Below, in pieces: positions 8,986 to 19,584 of a DNA stretch of 64,000 nucleotides (within the stretch, counting starts at the first letter, position 1; every line of letters starts with the position of its first letter). The position numbers and the translations under genes are program-made. The stretch lies in the NCBI RefSeq assembly GCF_036924645.1, contig NZ_JAZHRX010000001.1:186001-250000 (forward strand), read 5' to 3'. Below the pieces are notes generated by a model. It did no database searches, was not told the DNA's origin, and saw only the letters and a program-made list of their open reading frames with translations. This DNA comes from Bradyrhizobium sp. AZCC 2176 (lineage in GTDB: Bacteria > Pseudomonadota > Alphaproteobacteria > Rhizobiales > Xanthobacteraceae).

Positions 8986-9181
8986 CTGGCACTCCGAAAG
9001 TTCAATGTAACGTGCTTGCGCGCACGGCTTATGGTGAAACTAGTCAATACTGCACCGCCGCGCAAACCGGCACGCGGTGCGGGATAATGATGCTTGCGCG
9101 GTGGCTGGACTCTGGCAACATGGCTCGGCAATATCCGGCGTGACTTGCGGAAGTTGCTGATCAGAGTGGGGAAATCCAACA

Positions 9182-10777
9182 ATGTCGGTACGTCAGAGTT
9201 TGCTTGCAGCGGCCACGGCTTCGATCCTCGCCCTGGCAATGGCGCCGGCATCGGCCCAGACCCTGCGCTACGCCAACCAAGGCGATCTCAAATCGCTCGA
9301 CCCGTACACGCTTAACGAGAGCACCACCCATGCCCATCTCGGACATGTCTTCGAAGGCCTGGTGGCGCGCGACAGGGACCTGAAGATCATCCCGGCGCTA
9401 GCGGAAAGCTGGGAAATTCCGGAGCCGACCCGCTGGCGCTTCCATTTGCGCAAGGGTGTGAAATTCCAGAACGGCGACCCCTTCACTGCCGACGACGTGG
9501 TTTTCTCGGCGGATCGCGTTCGTAAAAAAGGCTCGAACCTGCAGACCCGCATTCCGACCGACGCCAAGGTCGTCAAGGTTGACGACTACACGGTGGACTT
9601 CGTTCTGACCTCGCCTAATCCCATTCTCAATTCGCAATGGGATACCTGGTACATCATGAGCAAGAAATGGGCCGAGGCGAACAATTCGGTCGACCCGACG
9701 CCCGCCGCGGCGACGACGCCGAGCTTTGCCTCGCTCAACGCCAACGGCACCGGCGCCTTCAGCGTCGAGAGCCATCAGCCCGGCGTCAAGACCGTGTACA
9801 AGGCCAATCCAAACTGGTGGCGCAAGCCAGAGCATAATCTCAAGGAAATCATCTTCACGCCGATCGGCTCGGACGCCACGCGCGTCGCCGCATTGCTGTC
9901 GGGCGAAGTCGACGTCATCGAGCCGGTTCCGATCCAGGATATTACGCGCGTTGATTCCAGCGCGAACGCCCAGGTGCTGAAGGGACCGGAACTTCGCACC
10001 ATCTTCCTCGGCATGGATCAGGTGCGCGACGAACTGCTCTATTCCAACGTCAAGGGCAAGAACCCGTTCAAGGACATCAAGGTGCGCGAGGCCTTCTTCA
10101 AGGCCATCGACGTCGAACTGATCAAGACCCGCGTCATGCGTGGGCTGTCGACGCCCTCGGCGCTGATGATCGCGCCGCAACTTTTCAAGCTGTCCGGTGA
10201 CTTCACCCGCCCGAAATTCGATCCCGACGGCGCCAAGAAACTTTTGGCCGAAGCCGGCTACCCTGACGGTTTCGAAGTCACGATGGACTGCCCGAATGAT
10301 CGCTACGTCAACGACGCGGCGATCTGTCAGGCTGTCGTCGGCATGCTCGCCCGTATCGGCGTCAAGGTGACGCTCTTGGCCCAGCCCAAGGCGCAGTATT
10401 TCGCCAAGGTGCTGAAGCCCGGTGGCTACCAGACCTCCTTCTTCCTGCTCGGCTGGACACCCGGCACACTCGACTCCCATAACGTGCTGTTCGACATTAT
10501 GGGTTGCCGCGACGACCCGAAATCGGCGCGCGGCGAAGCCAATCTGGGCGGCTACTGCAACAAGAAGCTCGACGAACTCACCGACAAGGTGCTGCAGGAA
10601 TCCGACATGGCCAAGCGCGATCTTCTGATCAAGCAAGCGTACGAAATCGGCGCCAAGGACTTTGGATATATCCCGCTGCACCAGCAGGCGCTGGCGTGGG
10701 GCGTATCGAAGAAGGTGAAGCTGAGCCAGCGCGCCGACAACCAGGTCCTGCTGTACTGGGCGACCAAACAGGACTAG
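9182..10777 (+). CDS. ABC transporter substrate-binding protein, dipeptide/oligopeptide type (SBP_bac_5)
   Basis: A 531-residue periplasmic binding protein of the DppA/OppA class. The N-terminus MSVRQSLLAAATASILALAM, ending in PASAQ, is a signal peptide with a likely cleavage after ASA. The mature part begins TLRYANQGDLKSLDPYTLNE, the family pattern for cluster C binding proteins, and FHLRKGVKFQNGDPFTADDV is the usual family signature. GGGGAAA precedes the ATG. It is first in the plus-strand run that continues with two permeases and two ATPases, but a hairpin at 10794-10824 separates it from the permeases, as often seen when the binding protein is made in excess. The ligand cannot be read from the sequence. 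Confidence 0.95.
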   Translation: MSVRQSLLAAATASILALAMAPASAQTLRYANQGDLKSLDPYTLNESTTHAHLGHVFEGLVARDRDLKIIPALAESWEIPEPTRWRFHLRKGVKFQNGDPFTADDVVFSADRVRKKGSNLQTRIPTDAKVVKVDDYTVDFVLTSPNPILNSQWDTWYIMSKKWAEANNSVDPTPAAATTPSFASLNANGTGAFSVESHQPGVKTVYKANPNWWRKPEHNLKEIIFTPIGSDATRVAALLSGEVDVIEPVPIQDITRVDSSANAQVLKGPELRTIFLGMDQVRDELLYSNVKGKNPFKDIKVREAFFKAIDVELIKTRVMRGLSTPSALMIAPQLFKLSGDFTRPKFDPDGAKKLLAEAGYPDGFEVTMDCPNDRYVNDAAICQAVVGMLARIGVKVTLLAQPKAQYFAKVLKPGGYQTSFFLLGWTPGTLDSHNVLFDIMGCRDDPKSARGEANLGGYCNKKLDELTDKVLQESDMAKRDLLIKQAYEIGAKDFGYIPLHQQALAWGVSKKVKLSQRADNQVLLYWATKQD

Positions 10778-10793
10778 CCAGGCTGCAACACAG

Positions 10794-10824
10794 GTCCCGG
10801 CGGCTTGGCACTTCCGGGACTTTT
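10794..10824 (+). terminator. Hairpin plus T-run between binding-protein and permease genes
   Basis: GTCCCGG (10794-10800) pairs with CCGGGAC (10814-10820), followed by TTTT (10821-10824). It is a short intrinsic-terminator-like hairpin inside the transport operon and could lower expression of the downstream permease and ATPase genes relative to the binding protein. Confidence 0.5.
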
Positions 10825-10881
10825 CGCTTTCAGGCGACAGCGACGTCCGCCGCCGTACCGAAAGAGCAGTGAAAGGAATAC

Positions 10882-11862
10882 ATGCTCGCTTTCACTCTTC
10901 GCCGCGCTATTCAGGCCATCGGCGTCATGATCGCGGTCGGCGTCATCGCGTTCTCGATGTTCCGCTTCGCCGGCGACCCGGTCAACCAGATCGTCTCATT
11001 GGATACGCCTGCCGCCGAGCGCGAGGCGGTGCGCAAGTCGCTCGGCCTCGACGATCCCGTGCCGGTGCAGTTCGCCCGCTACTTCGCCAACGCCGCGCAA
11101 TTCAAGTTCGGCGTCTCCTATCAATTCCGCCAGCCGGTTTCGAACCTGTTGATGGAGCGGATGCCAGCAACGCTGGAACTGGCCGCCTGCGCCACCGTTT
11201 TCGCCATGGTGTTCGGCATCCTGATGGGGGTCTATTCGGCGCTGCGGCGTGACACCATTCTCACGAAATTCTTCCAGGCGGTGTCGCTGATCGGAATCTC
11301 GCTGCCGACGTTCCTGATCGGTATACTCCTGATCTATCTGTTCTCGGTGACGCTGGGCTGGCTGCCTTCCTTCGGGCGCGGCGACGTGGTGCGGATCGGC
11401 TGGTGGACGACCGGACTGCTGACGGTTTCCGGGCTGAAGGCGCTGATCATGCCGTCGATCACGCTCGGCCTGTTCCAGATGACCCTGATCATGCGGCTGG
11501 TGCGCGCCGAAATGCTCGAAGTTCTCCGCACCGATTACATCCGCTTCGCTCGCGCCCGCGGCCTGACCACGCGCGCCATCCATTTCGGCCACGCGCTGAA
11601 GAACACGCTGGTTCCTGTCATCACCGTTGCAGGGCTGCAGTTTGGCTCGGTAATTGCTTTCGCCATCATTACCGAGACCGTCTTCCAGTGGCCGGGTATG
11701 GGATTGTTGTTCGTGCAGGCGGTGCAAAATGTCGATATCCCGATCATGGCCGCCTACCTGCTGATGGTCTCGCTGATCTTCGTCACCATCAATCTGGTGG
11801 TCGACATCCTCTACACCATCGTCGATCCGCGCCTGCGCTCGACCATCAGCCGTCCGGCCTGA
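10882..11862 (+). CDS. Peptide ABC transporter permease, DppB-like
   Basis: A 326-residue inner-membrane permease. An N-terminal helix (RAIQAIGVMIAVGVIAFSMF) is followed by the periplasmic stretch typical of DppB/OppB, and then by five further hydrophobic segments. The cytoplasmic EAA loop reads DYIRFARARGLTTRAIHFGHALKN and contacts the ATPase. The C-terminus DILYTIVDPRLR is a family hallmark. AAAGGAA precedes the ATG. It is followed 13 bases later by the partner DppC-like permease, so the two form the heterodimeric channel for the binding protein at 9182. Confidence 0.95.
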   Translation: MLAFTLRRAIQAIGVMIAVGVIAFSMFRFAGDPVNQIVSLDTPAAEREAVRKSLGLDDPVPVQFARYFANAAQFKFGVSYQFRQPVSNLLMERMPATLELAACATVFAMVFGILMGVYSALRRDTILTKFFQAVSLIGISLPTFLIGILLIYLFSVTLGWLPSFGRGDVVRIGWWTTGLLTVSGLKALIMPSITLGLFQMTLIMRLVRAEMLEVLRTDYIRFARARGLTTRAIHFGHALKNTLVPVITVAGLQFGSVIAFAIITETVFQWPGMGLLFVQAVQNVDIPIMAAYLLMVSLIFVTINLVVDILYTIVDPRLRSTISRPA

Positions 11863-11875
11863 AGCGAGACATAAG

Positions 11876-12847
11876 ATGTCCGATGCCGTGGTCCCACATC
11901 GAGTAGAGCCCAGCGCGCCAGTGGCGCGTTCCGGCGCGAGCTGGCCGAAGCGCGCGCTCGACAGCGACATCTTCTATTCGTTCCGCCGTTCCCGGATGAC
12001 CATGGTTGCGGCGGCCGTCACCGTGCTGTTCTTTCTGCTGGCACTCTTTGCATCGCAGCTGGCGGTGCAGAATCCGTTCGATCCGGCGCAACTGCAGTTG
12101 ATGAATTCGCGGATCTCGCCGCTGTGGACGGCCGACGGCCAGAGCCCGTTCCTGCTCGGCACCGACGAACAGGGGCGCGACGTGTTTTCGGCCATTCTGT
12201 ACGGTTTGCGGATTTCGCTCGTGGTCGGCGTGCTCGGCGTCATCTTTGCCGGCGCGCTCGGCATCACGCTTGGCCTGATCGCGGGCTATGTCGGCGGCGC
12301 GGTCGACGGGCTGATCATGCGCATCGCCGACGTGCAGCTCACCTTCCCCGCGATCCTGATCGCGTTATTGGTCAATGGCGTTGCCAAATCCGTGTTCGGC
12401 GACCGATTGGACGCTATGAGCACGCTGGCGGTGCTGGTGGTCGCGATCGGCCTGAGTTTCTGGGTGCAGTATGCCCGCACCGTGCGCGGCTCGGTCATGG
12501 TTGAGAAGAACAAGGACTATGTCGCGGCGGCCCAATTGATCGGCCTTCCCGCGCCCAAGATCATTTTCCGGCACGTGCTGCCGAATACGACGGGCCCGAT
12601 CCTCGTGATCGCCACCATCAACCTCGCGCTCGCCATCATCACCGAGGCGACGCTGTCGTTCCTCGGCGCCGGCATGCCCGACACCATGCCCTCGCTCGGC
12701 ACGCTGATCCGGATCGGCAACAACTACCTGTTCGCCGGCGAATGGTGGATCGTCGCCTTCCCCGGCATTGCGCTGGCGGGCCTGATCCTCTCCATCAACC
12801 TGCTCGGCGACTGGCTGCGCGACGCGCTGAATCCAAAGCTCCGATGA
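11876..12847 (+). CDS. Peptide ABC transporter permease, DppC-like
   Basis: A 323-residue partner permease. An extended, Pro- and Arg-rich cytoplasmic N-terminus of about 40 residues leads into the first helix (MTMVAAAVTVLFFLLALFAS). The domain has LLGTDEQGRDVFSAILYGLR, the strongly conserved start of the DppC core, and the EAA loop DYVAAAQLIGLPAPKIIFRHVLPN. The C-terminal [13 protein letters not shown] is standard. Its TGA overlaps the ATG of the next ATPase gene (ATGA at 12844-12847), a sign of translational coupling. Confidence 0.95.
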   Translation: MSDAVVPHRVEPSAPVARSGASWPKRALDSDIFYSFRRSRMTMVAAAVTVLFFLLALFASQLAVQNPFDPAQLQLMNSRISPLWTADGQSPFLLGTDEQGRDVFSAILYGLRISLVVGVLGVIFAGALGITLGLIAGYVGGAVDGLIMRIADVQLTFPAILIALLVNGVAKSVFGDRLDAMSTLAVLVVAIGLSFWVQYARTVRGSVMVEKNKDYVAAAQLIGLPAPKIIFRHVLPNTTGPILVIATINLALAIITEATLSFLGAGMPDTMPSLGTLIRIGNNYLFAGEWWIVAFPGIALAGLILSINLLGDWLRDALNPKLR

Positions 12848-13842
12848 CCGTTCCCGTCCTCTCCGTGCGCAATCTCGAGGTGGAATTCCTCACCCGCCGT
12901 AGCACGCTGCGCGCGATCAACGGCGTGTCATTCGACATCGCCAAGGGCGAAGTGCTTGGCGTGGTCGGCGAGTCCGGCGCCGGCAAATCGGTCACGGGCC
13001 TTGCCGTGATCGGGCTGATCGATCCGCCCGGCCGGATCGCCGGCGGCGAGATCTATCTGTCAGGGACGCGGATCGACCATCTGCCGCCGGAAGACATCCG
13101 CCGCATCAGGGGCAAGCGGATCGGCATGATTTTTCAGGATCCGCTGACCAGCCTCAATCCGCTCTACCGGATCGGCGACCAGATCGTGGAGACGATCCGG
13201 ACCCACCTGAATCTGTCGGAGACCGCGGCGCGCAAGCGCGCGATCGACCTGCTCGCCGAGGTCGGAATCCCCGCGCCGGAAAAGCGCATCGACGCCTACC
13301 CGCATGAATTCTCAGGTGGTATGCGCCAGCGCGTCGTGATCGCGCTTGCGATCTGCGCCGAGCCGGAACTGATCATCGCCGACGAGCCGACCACGGCGCT
13401 CGACGTCTCCGTGCAGGCGCAGATCATCTCGCTGATCAAGCGCCTCGGGCGCGATCACGGCACCGCGGTGATGCTGGTGACCCACGACATGGGCGTGATT
13501 GCCGAGACCTCCGACCGGGTCGCGGTGATGTATTCGGGGCGGATCGCCGAGATCGGCCCGGTGCAGGACGTGGTACAGAATCCGCTGCATCCCTACGCCA
13601 AAGGACTGATGGGCGCGATCCCGACGCTTGCCGGCGAAGGCAAGCGGCTGGTGCAAATTCCGGGTTCGATGCCGCGGCTGTCGGCGATCCCGCCGGGCTG
13701 TTCGTTCAATCCGCGCTGCGCCTTCGCGTTCGACCGCTGCCGCGTCGAACGGCCGGAACCGCTCAAGCAAGGTTCGCATGCGGTGGCCTGCCATCTCTTC
13801 GATACCGCGCCCAACGAAGCCGCAAAGGAGACCGCGGCATGA
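12844..13842 (+). CDS. Peptide ABC transporter ATP-binding protein, DppD-like
   Basis: A 332-residue ATPase that powers the DppBC-like channel. Walker A is GESGAGKS, the Q-loop lies in [13 protein letters not shown], the signature is FSGGMRQR and Walker B is [12 protein letters not shown], with the switch His in LVTHDMG. The C-terminal oligopeptide-transporter extension, [17 protein letters not shown], carries spaced cysteines that suggest the Fe-S site found in some members. The frame is open further upstream, but the ATG at 12844 sits in an ATGA overlap with the permease stop and matches the family N-terminus. Confidence 0.95.
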   Translation: MTVPVLSVRNLEVEFLTRRSTLRAINGVSFDIAKGEVLGVVGESGAGKSVTGLAVIGLIDPPGRIAGGEIYLSGTRIDHLPPEDIRRIRGKRIGMIFQDPLTSLNPLYRIGDQIVETIRTHLNLSETAARKRAIDLLAEVGIPAPEKRIDAYPHEFSGGMRQRVVIALAICAEPELIIADEPTTALDVSVQAQIISLIKRLGRDHGTAVMLVTHDMGVIAETSDRVAVMYSGRIAEIGPVQDVVQNPLHPYAKGLMGAIPTLAGEGKRLVQIPGSMPRLSAIPPGCSFNPRCAFAFDRCRVERPEPLKQGSHAVACHLFDTAPNEAAKETAA

Positions 13843-14837
13843 CGGCCTCCTTTGTCGATGTGCGAAATCTGCGCCGCGTGTTCGACGTCTCAAAACCGTG
13901 GCTCAACCGTGTGCTGGAAGGCGGCCATCTGGAATTCCTGAAAGCCGTCGACGGGGTCACCTTCGATATCAGGAGGGGCGAAACCTTCGCGCTCGTCGGC
14001 GAGTCCGGTTCGGGCAAGACCACCGTGGCGCGGATGGTGGTGGGATTGCTGCCGCCGAGTTCGGGCGAGGTCGTGATCGACGGCGTGTCGATGACCAACG
14101 CCCGTCAGGCGCAAGCGCGCCAGCGGCTGCGCCGCCGTATCCAGATGATTTTTCAGGATCCCTATGCAAGCCTCAATCCCCGCTTCCGCGTCGATGCCAT
14201 CGTCTCCGAGCCGATCCGCGCCTTCGACCTGATCCAGGGCGAGCGCGATATCCGCTCGCGGGTCGGCGAATTGTTGAGCCTCGTCGGCCTGCATCCCGAC
14301 GACGGGCTCAAATATCCGCATGAATTTTCCGGCGGCCAACGCCAGCGCATCGCGATCGCACGCGCTCTCGCTTCGGAGGCCGAATTCATCGTCTGCGACG
14401 AGCCGACCTCGGCGCTGGACGTTTCCGTGCAGGCGCAGATCCTCAATCTGATGCGCGACCTGCAGGACAAGTTCGGGCTGACCTATCTGTTCATCAGCCA
14501 CAACCTCGCCGTGGTCCGCCACATGGCGACCCGGATCGGCGTGATGTATCTCGGCCGCATCGTCGAGATTGCGGAAGGGCGCGAGCTGTTCGCCAATCCG
14601 CGGATGCCTTACACCAGGATGCTGCTGGGCGCGGTTCCGGATCTCGCGATGTCCGGCCGCCAGCGGATTCCGGTCAAGGGCGAAATCCCTAATCCGATCG
14701 ATCCGCCGCCCGGTTGCGCCTTCAACCCGCGCTGCCCGCTGGCGTTCGATCTCTGCCGCAGGGAAGCGCCTGTCCTGATCGACGGCGTCGCCTGCCATGC
14801 CGTCAACCATCCGGTTGAGACCGCAGCCTTGGTATGA
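13839..14837 (+). CDS. Peptide ABC transporter ATP-binding protein, DppF-like
   Basis: A 332-residue second ATPase of the same transporter. Walker A is GESGSGKTT, the signature FSGGQRQR, Walker B FIVCDEPTSALD, and the C-terminal extension PPGCAFNPRCPLAFDLC. Unusually for the N-terminus, the conserved FDVSK is followed by a 12-residue insert (PWLNRVLEGGHL) before the first core strand, as in DppF-type proteins. The ATG overlaps the preceding stop (ATGA at 13839). The next coding sequence is the gamma-glutamyltransferase-like gene about 100 bases further on. Confidence 0.95.
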   Translation: MTASFVDVRNLRRVFDVSKPWLNRVLEGGHLEFLKAVDGVTFDIRRGETFALVGESGSGKTTVARMVVGLLPPSSGEVVIDGVSMTNARQAQARQRLRRRIQMIFQDPYASLNPRFRVDAIVSEPIRAFDLIQGERDIRSRVGELLSLVGLHPDDGLKYPHEFSGGQRQRIAIARALASEAEFIVCDEPTSALDVSVQAQILNLMRDLQDKFGLTYLFISHNLAVVRHMATRIGVMYLGRIVEIAEGRELFANPRMPYTRMLLGAVPDLAMSGRQRIPVKGEIPNPIDPPPGCAFNPRCPLAFDLCRREAPVLIDGVACHAVNHPVETAALV

Positions 14838-14854
14838 TCACGGAGATGGGTGCA

Positions 14855-14944
14855 ATGCGTGGCATCCCAGCGGTTGGCATCCAGCCTCGCCTGTGGTCAA
14901 GTGCGTCCGCCTCGCAATACCACCAGCGCATCGGACTCCCATGA
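14855..14944 (+). CDS. Possible leader peptide coupled to the gamma-glutamyltransferase gene
   Basis: A 29-codon frame starts at ATG 14855, eight or nine bases after GGAG (14842-14845); a further in-frame ATG lies at 14846. Its TGA (14942-14944) overlaps the ATG of the gamma-glutamyltransferase gene in an ATGA arrangement. The large gene has no Shine-Dalgarno sequence of its own, so translation may be handed over from this frame. The peptide (MRGIPAVGIQPRLWSSA...) has no recognisable domain. It could be chance, since short open frames are common in GC-rich DNA. Confidence 0.25.
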   Translation: MRGIPAVGIQPRLWSSASASQYHQRIGLP

Positions 14945-16746
14945 GCAACATCAATCCCGATCCATTCACCACAAGGCCGGAAATCGAAGGCACCTTTGGC
15001 GTGGTCACCTCGACCCACTGGATCGCGACCGCGGTCGGCATGGGCATCCTGGAAAAAGGCGGCAACGCGTTCGATGCCGGCGTCGCCACGGCCTTCACGC
15101 TGCAGGTGGTGGAGCCGCATCTCAACGGCCCCGGCGGCGACGTGCCGATCATCGTCCACGACACCAAGCGCGGCCGCACCGAGGTGATCTGCGGCCAGGG
15201 TCCCGCACCTGCGAAGGCCACCATCGCGCACTACAAAAGCGAAGGCCTCGAAATGGTGCCCGGCACCGGATTGCTCGCCGCCTGCGTGCCCGGCACGTTT
15301 GAATCCTGGATGCTGCTGCTTCGCGATTACGGCACGATGCGGCTGCGTGATGTGCTGGAGCCGGCGATTGCCTACGCTCGCGATGGCTATCCGCTGGTCG
15401 AGCGCGCGTCCGCGACCATTCAGGTCGTCGAGCAATTGTTCCGGAAGCACTGGACGACGTCGGCCGCCGTCTACCTGCCGAACAACGAGGTGCCGAGGCC
15501 CGGCACGCTGTTCACCAACAAAGCACTCTCGGAAACCTACGCCCGCATCCTCAAGGAAGCCGAAAGCGCCGGCGGCGATCGTGTCGCGCAGATCGAGCGT
15601 GCGCGAAAGTCCTGGTCGCAGGGATTTGTGGCAGAAGCGATCGACAAGTTCTGCCGCACGCAGGAAGTAATGGACGTCTCAGGCTCACCGCATCGCGGCG
15701 TGCTAAGCGCCGACGATATGGCGCGCTGGCAGCCGACGGTCGAGGCGCCGCTGACCTACGACTACGGCCGCTACACCGTTTGCAAGCCCGGCGTCTGGAG
15801 CCAGGGCCCGGTCATGCTGCAGCAGCTCGCGTTGCTGAAAGGCTTCGAACTCGACGGGCTCGATCCTGCCGGCCCCGAATTCATCCATCTGCAGATCGAG
15901 TGCGCAAAACTCGCATTCGCCGATCGTGAGAAGTTTTATGGCGACCCAAAGTTCACCGACATCCCGATCGCGACCTTGCTGTCGGACGCCTACAATGACG
16001 AACGCCGCAAGCTGATCTCCAGCGACAAGGCCTCGCTCGATTTCATCCCGGGCTCGGTGGAAGGTTTTGGCTCGATCGTAAAACTGCGCCGCGCCGAAGG
16101 GCATCGCGAGGCGGTCGGTGCCATGGGCGCAGGCGAGCCAACCGTCGGCCGGTTCGGCGAGGTGCGCGGCGATACCGTGCATTTCGATATCATCGACCAG
16201 GCCGGCAACATGGTCTCGGCGACGCCGTCCGGCGGCTGGCTGCAATCCTCGCCGGTCATTCCGGAACTCGGCTTCTGCCTCGGCAGCCGCGCGCAGATGT
16301 TCTGGCTGGAAGAAGATCACCCGGCGGCGCTCGCGCCGGGCAAGCGCCCGCGCACCACGCTCTCGCCGACCATGTGCTATCGCGACGGCGAGCCGTACAT
16401 GGCGTGGGGCTCGCCCGGTGGTGACCAGCAGGATCAATGGACCACGCAATTCTTCCTGCGCCATGTGCACGCCAAGCTGAACCTGCAGGAAGCGATCGAC
16501 GCGCCCGCTTGGCACTCCGAACATTTCCCGATCTCGTTCTGGCCGCGCACCGCGCGCCCCGGCGTGCTGGTGGTCGAGAACCGCGTGCCGAAGGCAACCG
16601 TTGACACCCTGAAGAGCCGCGGCCATGTCGTCGAGATCGGCCCCGACTGGTCGGAAGGCCGCCTCACCGCGGCCTCCAGGGTCGGCCGTCGCCGCCGCGC
16701 CGCTGCCAACCCAAGGGGCATGCAGGGCTACGCGGCCGGACGCTAG
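14941..16746 (+). CDS. Gamma-glutamyltransferase family protein (Ntn hydrolase)
   Basis: A 601-residue member of the gamma-glutamyltransferase family, which cleave gamma-glutamyl bonds and self-process at a conserved Thr. The N-terminal part (VVTSTHWIATAVGMGILEKGGNAFDAGVAT) matches the start of the large-subunit fold. The likely processing Thr is in GDTVHFDIIDQAGNMVSAT near residue 396, aligning with the TTHYSVVD region of E. coli Ggt. SPGGDQQDQW and the RTTLSPTM segment are small-subunit motifs. There is no signal peptide, unlike periplasmic Ggt, so the enzyme should act in the cytoplasm on imported material. The ATG at 14941 is chosen because the family homology starts there; an open frame continues upstream without support. 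It stands between two peptide ABC transporters. Confidence 0.9.
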   Translation: MSNINPDPFTTRPEIEGTFGVVTSTHWIATAVGMGILEKGGNAFDAGVATAFTLQVVEPHLNGPGGDVPIIVHDTKRGRTEVICGQGPAPAKATIAHYKSEGLEMVPGTGLLAACVPGTFESWMLLLRDYGTMRLRDVLEPAIAYARDGYPLVERASATIQVVEQLFRKHWTTSAAVYLPNNEVPRPGTLFTNKALSETYARILKEAESAGGDRVAQIERARKSWSQGFVAEAIDKFCRTQEVMDVSGSPHRGVLSADDMARWQPTVEAPLTYDYGRYTVCKPGVWSQGPVMLQQLALLKGFELDGLDPAGPEFIHLQIECAKLAFADREKFYGDPKFTDIPIATLLSDAYNDERRKLISSDKASLDFIPGSVEGFGSIVKLRRAEGHREAVGAMGAGEPTVGRFGEVRGDTVHFDIIDQAGNMVSATPSGGWLQSSPVIPELGFCLGSRAQMFWLEEDHPAALAPGKRPRTTLSPTMCYRDGEPYMAWGSPGGDQQDQWTTQFFLRHVHAKLNLQEAIDAPAWHSEHFPISFWPRTARPGVLVVENRVPKATVDTLKSRGHVVEIGPDWSEGRLTAASRVGRRRRAAANPRGMQGYAAGR

Positions 16747-16762
16747 TTAGAGAAGACACAAG

Positions 16763-17469
16763 ATGACCTGGTCGATCATCGCCCGCGATCCTTCAACCGG
16801 CCAAATCGGCATTGCGGTTGCGACCCGGTTTTTCGCGGTCGGCGCGCGCGTGCCGCATATCGCCCCCGGTATCGGCGGCGTCGCGACGCAGGCGCTGGTC
16901 AATCCATATTACGGCATCGACGGCGTGAAGCTGTTGCGCGAAGGGCGCAGCCCCCGCGAAGTGGTGGAGGCGTTGATTGCCACCGACGACGGCCGCGAGG
17001 CCCGGCAGCTTCATGTCATGGATATCAAGGGCCGGATCGCCGCGCATACCGGCAGCGAATGCGTCGACTGGTGCGGACATATTCAGGGCGACGGATTCTC
17101 GCTCGCCGGCAACATGCTGGCGGGCGCCGCCGTGCTGGACGATACCGCGCAAGCCTTTGTCGCCAATGCCAGCCTGCCCTTTGCGCAGCGGCTGATCACC
17201 GCCATGAAGGCCGGCGAAGCCGCCGGCGGCGACAAGCGCGGCAAGCAATCGGCCGCGCTGGTGATCCAGGGCGAGGAGGAATGGTCCGATCTCGACCTGC
17301 GCGTCGACGACCACACCGATCCACTCGCCGAGCTTGAACGGCTGGAACAGGTCAGCCGCGAGCGCTGGGTGCATTTCCGCCCGTTCCTGCCGACGCGGAA
17401 GAACCCGGCCGGAGTAACCGACCGCGCGGTCATCGACGCTAGCGTTCAAGCGGCGACGGCGGGCAAGGC

Positions 17470-17473
<4 letters not shown>
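16763..17473 (+). CDS. DUF1028 domain protein (Ntn-hydrolase-like)
   Basis: A 236-residue protein starting MTWSIIARDPSTGQIGIAVATRFFAVGA, the DUF1028 pattern. This family is thought to share the Ntn-hydrolase fold; the N-terminal Thr2 or the conserved Ser/Thr in the first strands would be the candidate nucleophile. A C-terminal stretch (WSDLDLRVDDHTDPLAELERL) is also typical. Its start is 16 bases after the gamma-glutamyltransferase stop, and its stop overlaps the next ATPase start (ATGA at 17470), so it is embedded in the transport operon. The substrate is unknown; the context suggests a peptide- or gamma-glutamyl-derived compound. Confidence 0.88.
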
Positions 17474-18455
<982 letters not shown>

Positions 18456-18459
<4 letters not shown>

Positions 18460-19562
18460 CCGCCCTTCTCGAGGTCGAAGGCCTGGTGAAGCATTTCGTC
18501 GCCGCGCGTTCGGTGTTCGGAACGCCCACCGCCTACGTCAAGGCGGTCGACGGCGTCAGCTTCACCGTCGAGGCCGGCAAGACGCTGGCGCTGGTCGGCG
18601 AATCCGGTTGCGGCAAATCCACCGTGAGCCGGCTGGTGCTGCGGTTGATCGAGCCGGATGCGGGTACTGTTCGCTTCGAAGGTCGCGACCTCGGCGCGCT
18701 CGGCGCCAACGAGTTGCGCGCCTTCCGCCGCGACGCGCAGATCATTTTTCAGGATCCCTATGCGTCGCTCAACCCGCGCATGACCGTCAGCCAGATTCTG
18801 ACCGAGCCGCTGGCGCTGCACGATCTGGTGTCGGCTGCGCGCCGCCCCGAGCGGGTTGCAGAGCTGCTGCGACTGGTCGGGCTCGAGCCGCGCTTTGCCC
18901 GCCGCTATCCGCATGAATTTTCCGGCGGCCAGCGCCAGCGCATTGCAATTGCGCGAGCGCTGGCGGTCGAGCCGAAACTCATTATCTGCGACGAGCCGGT
19001 GTCCGCGCTCGACGTCTCGATCCGTTCGCAGATCCTCAATTTGTTGCGCGATCTGCAGGACCGGCTTGGTCTCGCCTATATCTTCGTCAGCCACGATCTC
19101 GCGGTCGTAAAACACATCGCCGACCGCGTCGCTGTGATGAATCTCGGCGGCATTGTCGAGACCGCGGACGCCGAAAGCTTGTTCGCCGCGCCCCGGCACC
19201 CCTACAGCCGCGCGCTGTTGTCGGCTATTCCGGTGCCCAAACCGCAGGCGAAGCGCAGCCGCATCGTGCTGGAGGGCGAGATGCCGAGCGCGCTCAATCC
19301 GCCCTCCGGCTGCCGCTTCCATACCCGCTGCCCCTACGTCATCGAGCGCTGCCGCACCGAAATCCCGCTGCTACTTGCCGACGGCACGGGACACGCCACC
19401 GCCTGTCACCGCACGGCGGAATTGCCGGCGCCCGAAAGCATCGTTCCCGCCGATGGCGGCTTTTCGCCGGTGCTGGAAAAATTGGTCGCCGCCTTCAGCG
19501 GCGGCACGGAAGGTGCAGACCGCGCCGGGGTTGATATATCAGGGACACGGCCAACAGCGTAA
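18456..19562 (+). CDS. Peptide ABC transporter ATP-binding protein, DppF-like (second system)
   Basis: A 368-residue ATPase. Walker [10 protein letters not shown], signature FSGGQRQR and Walker [13 protein letters not shown] are intact, and the oligopeptide C-terminal extension ([18 protein letters not shown]) is present. A tail of about 40 residues ([20 protein letters not shown]...) goes beyond the usual end and is unlike the partner ATPase. It overlaps the preceding gene by ATGA and is followed 22 bases later by the second binding protein, so gene order in this system is ATPase-ATPase-binding protein-permease-permease. Confidence 0.94.
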
Positions 19563-19584
19563 TCGTGAATAAGGGGATGGCAGC

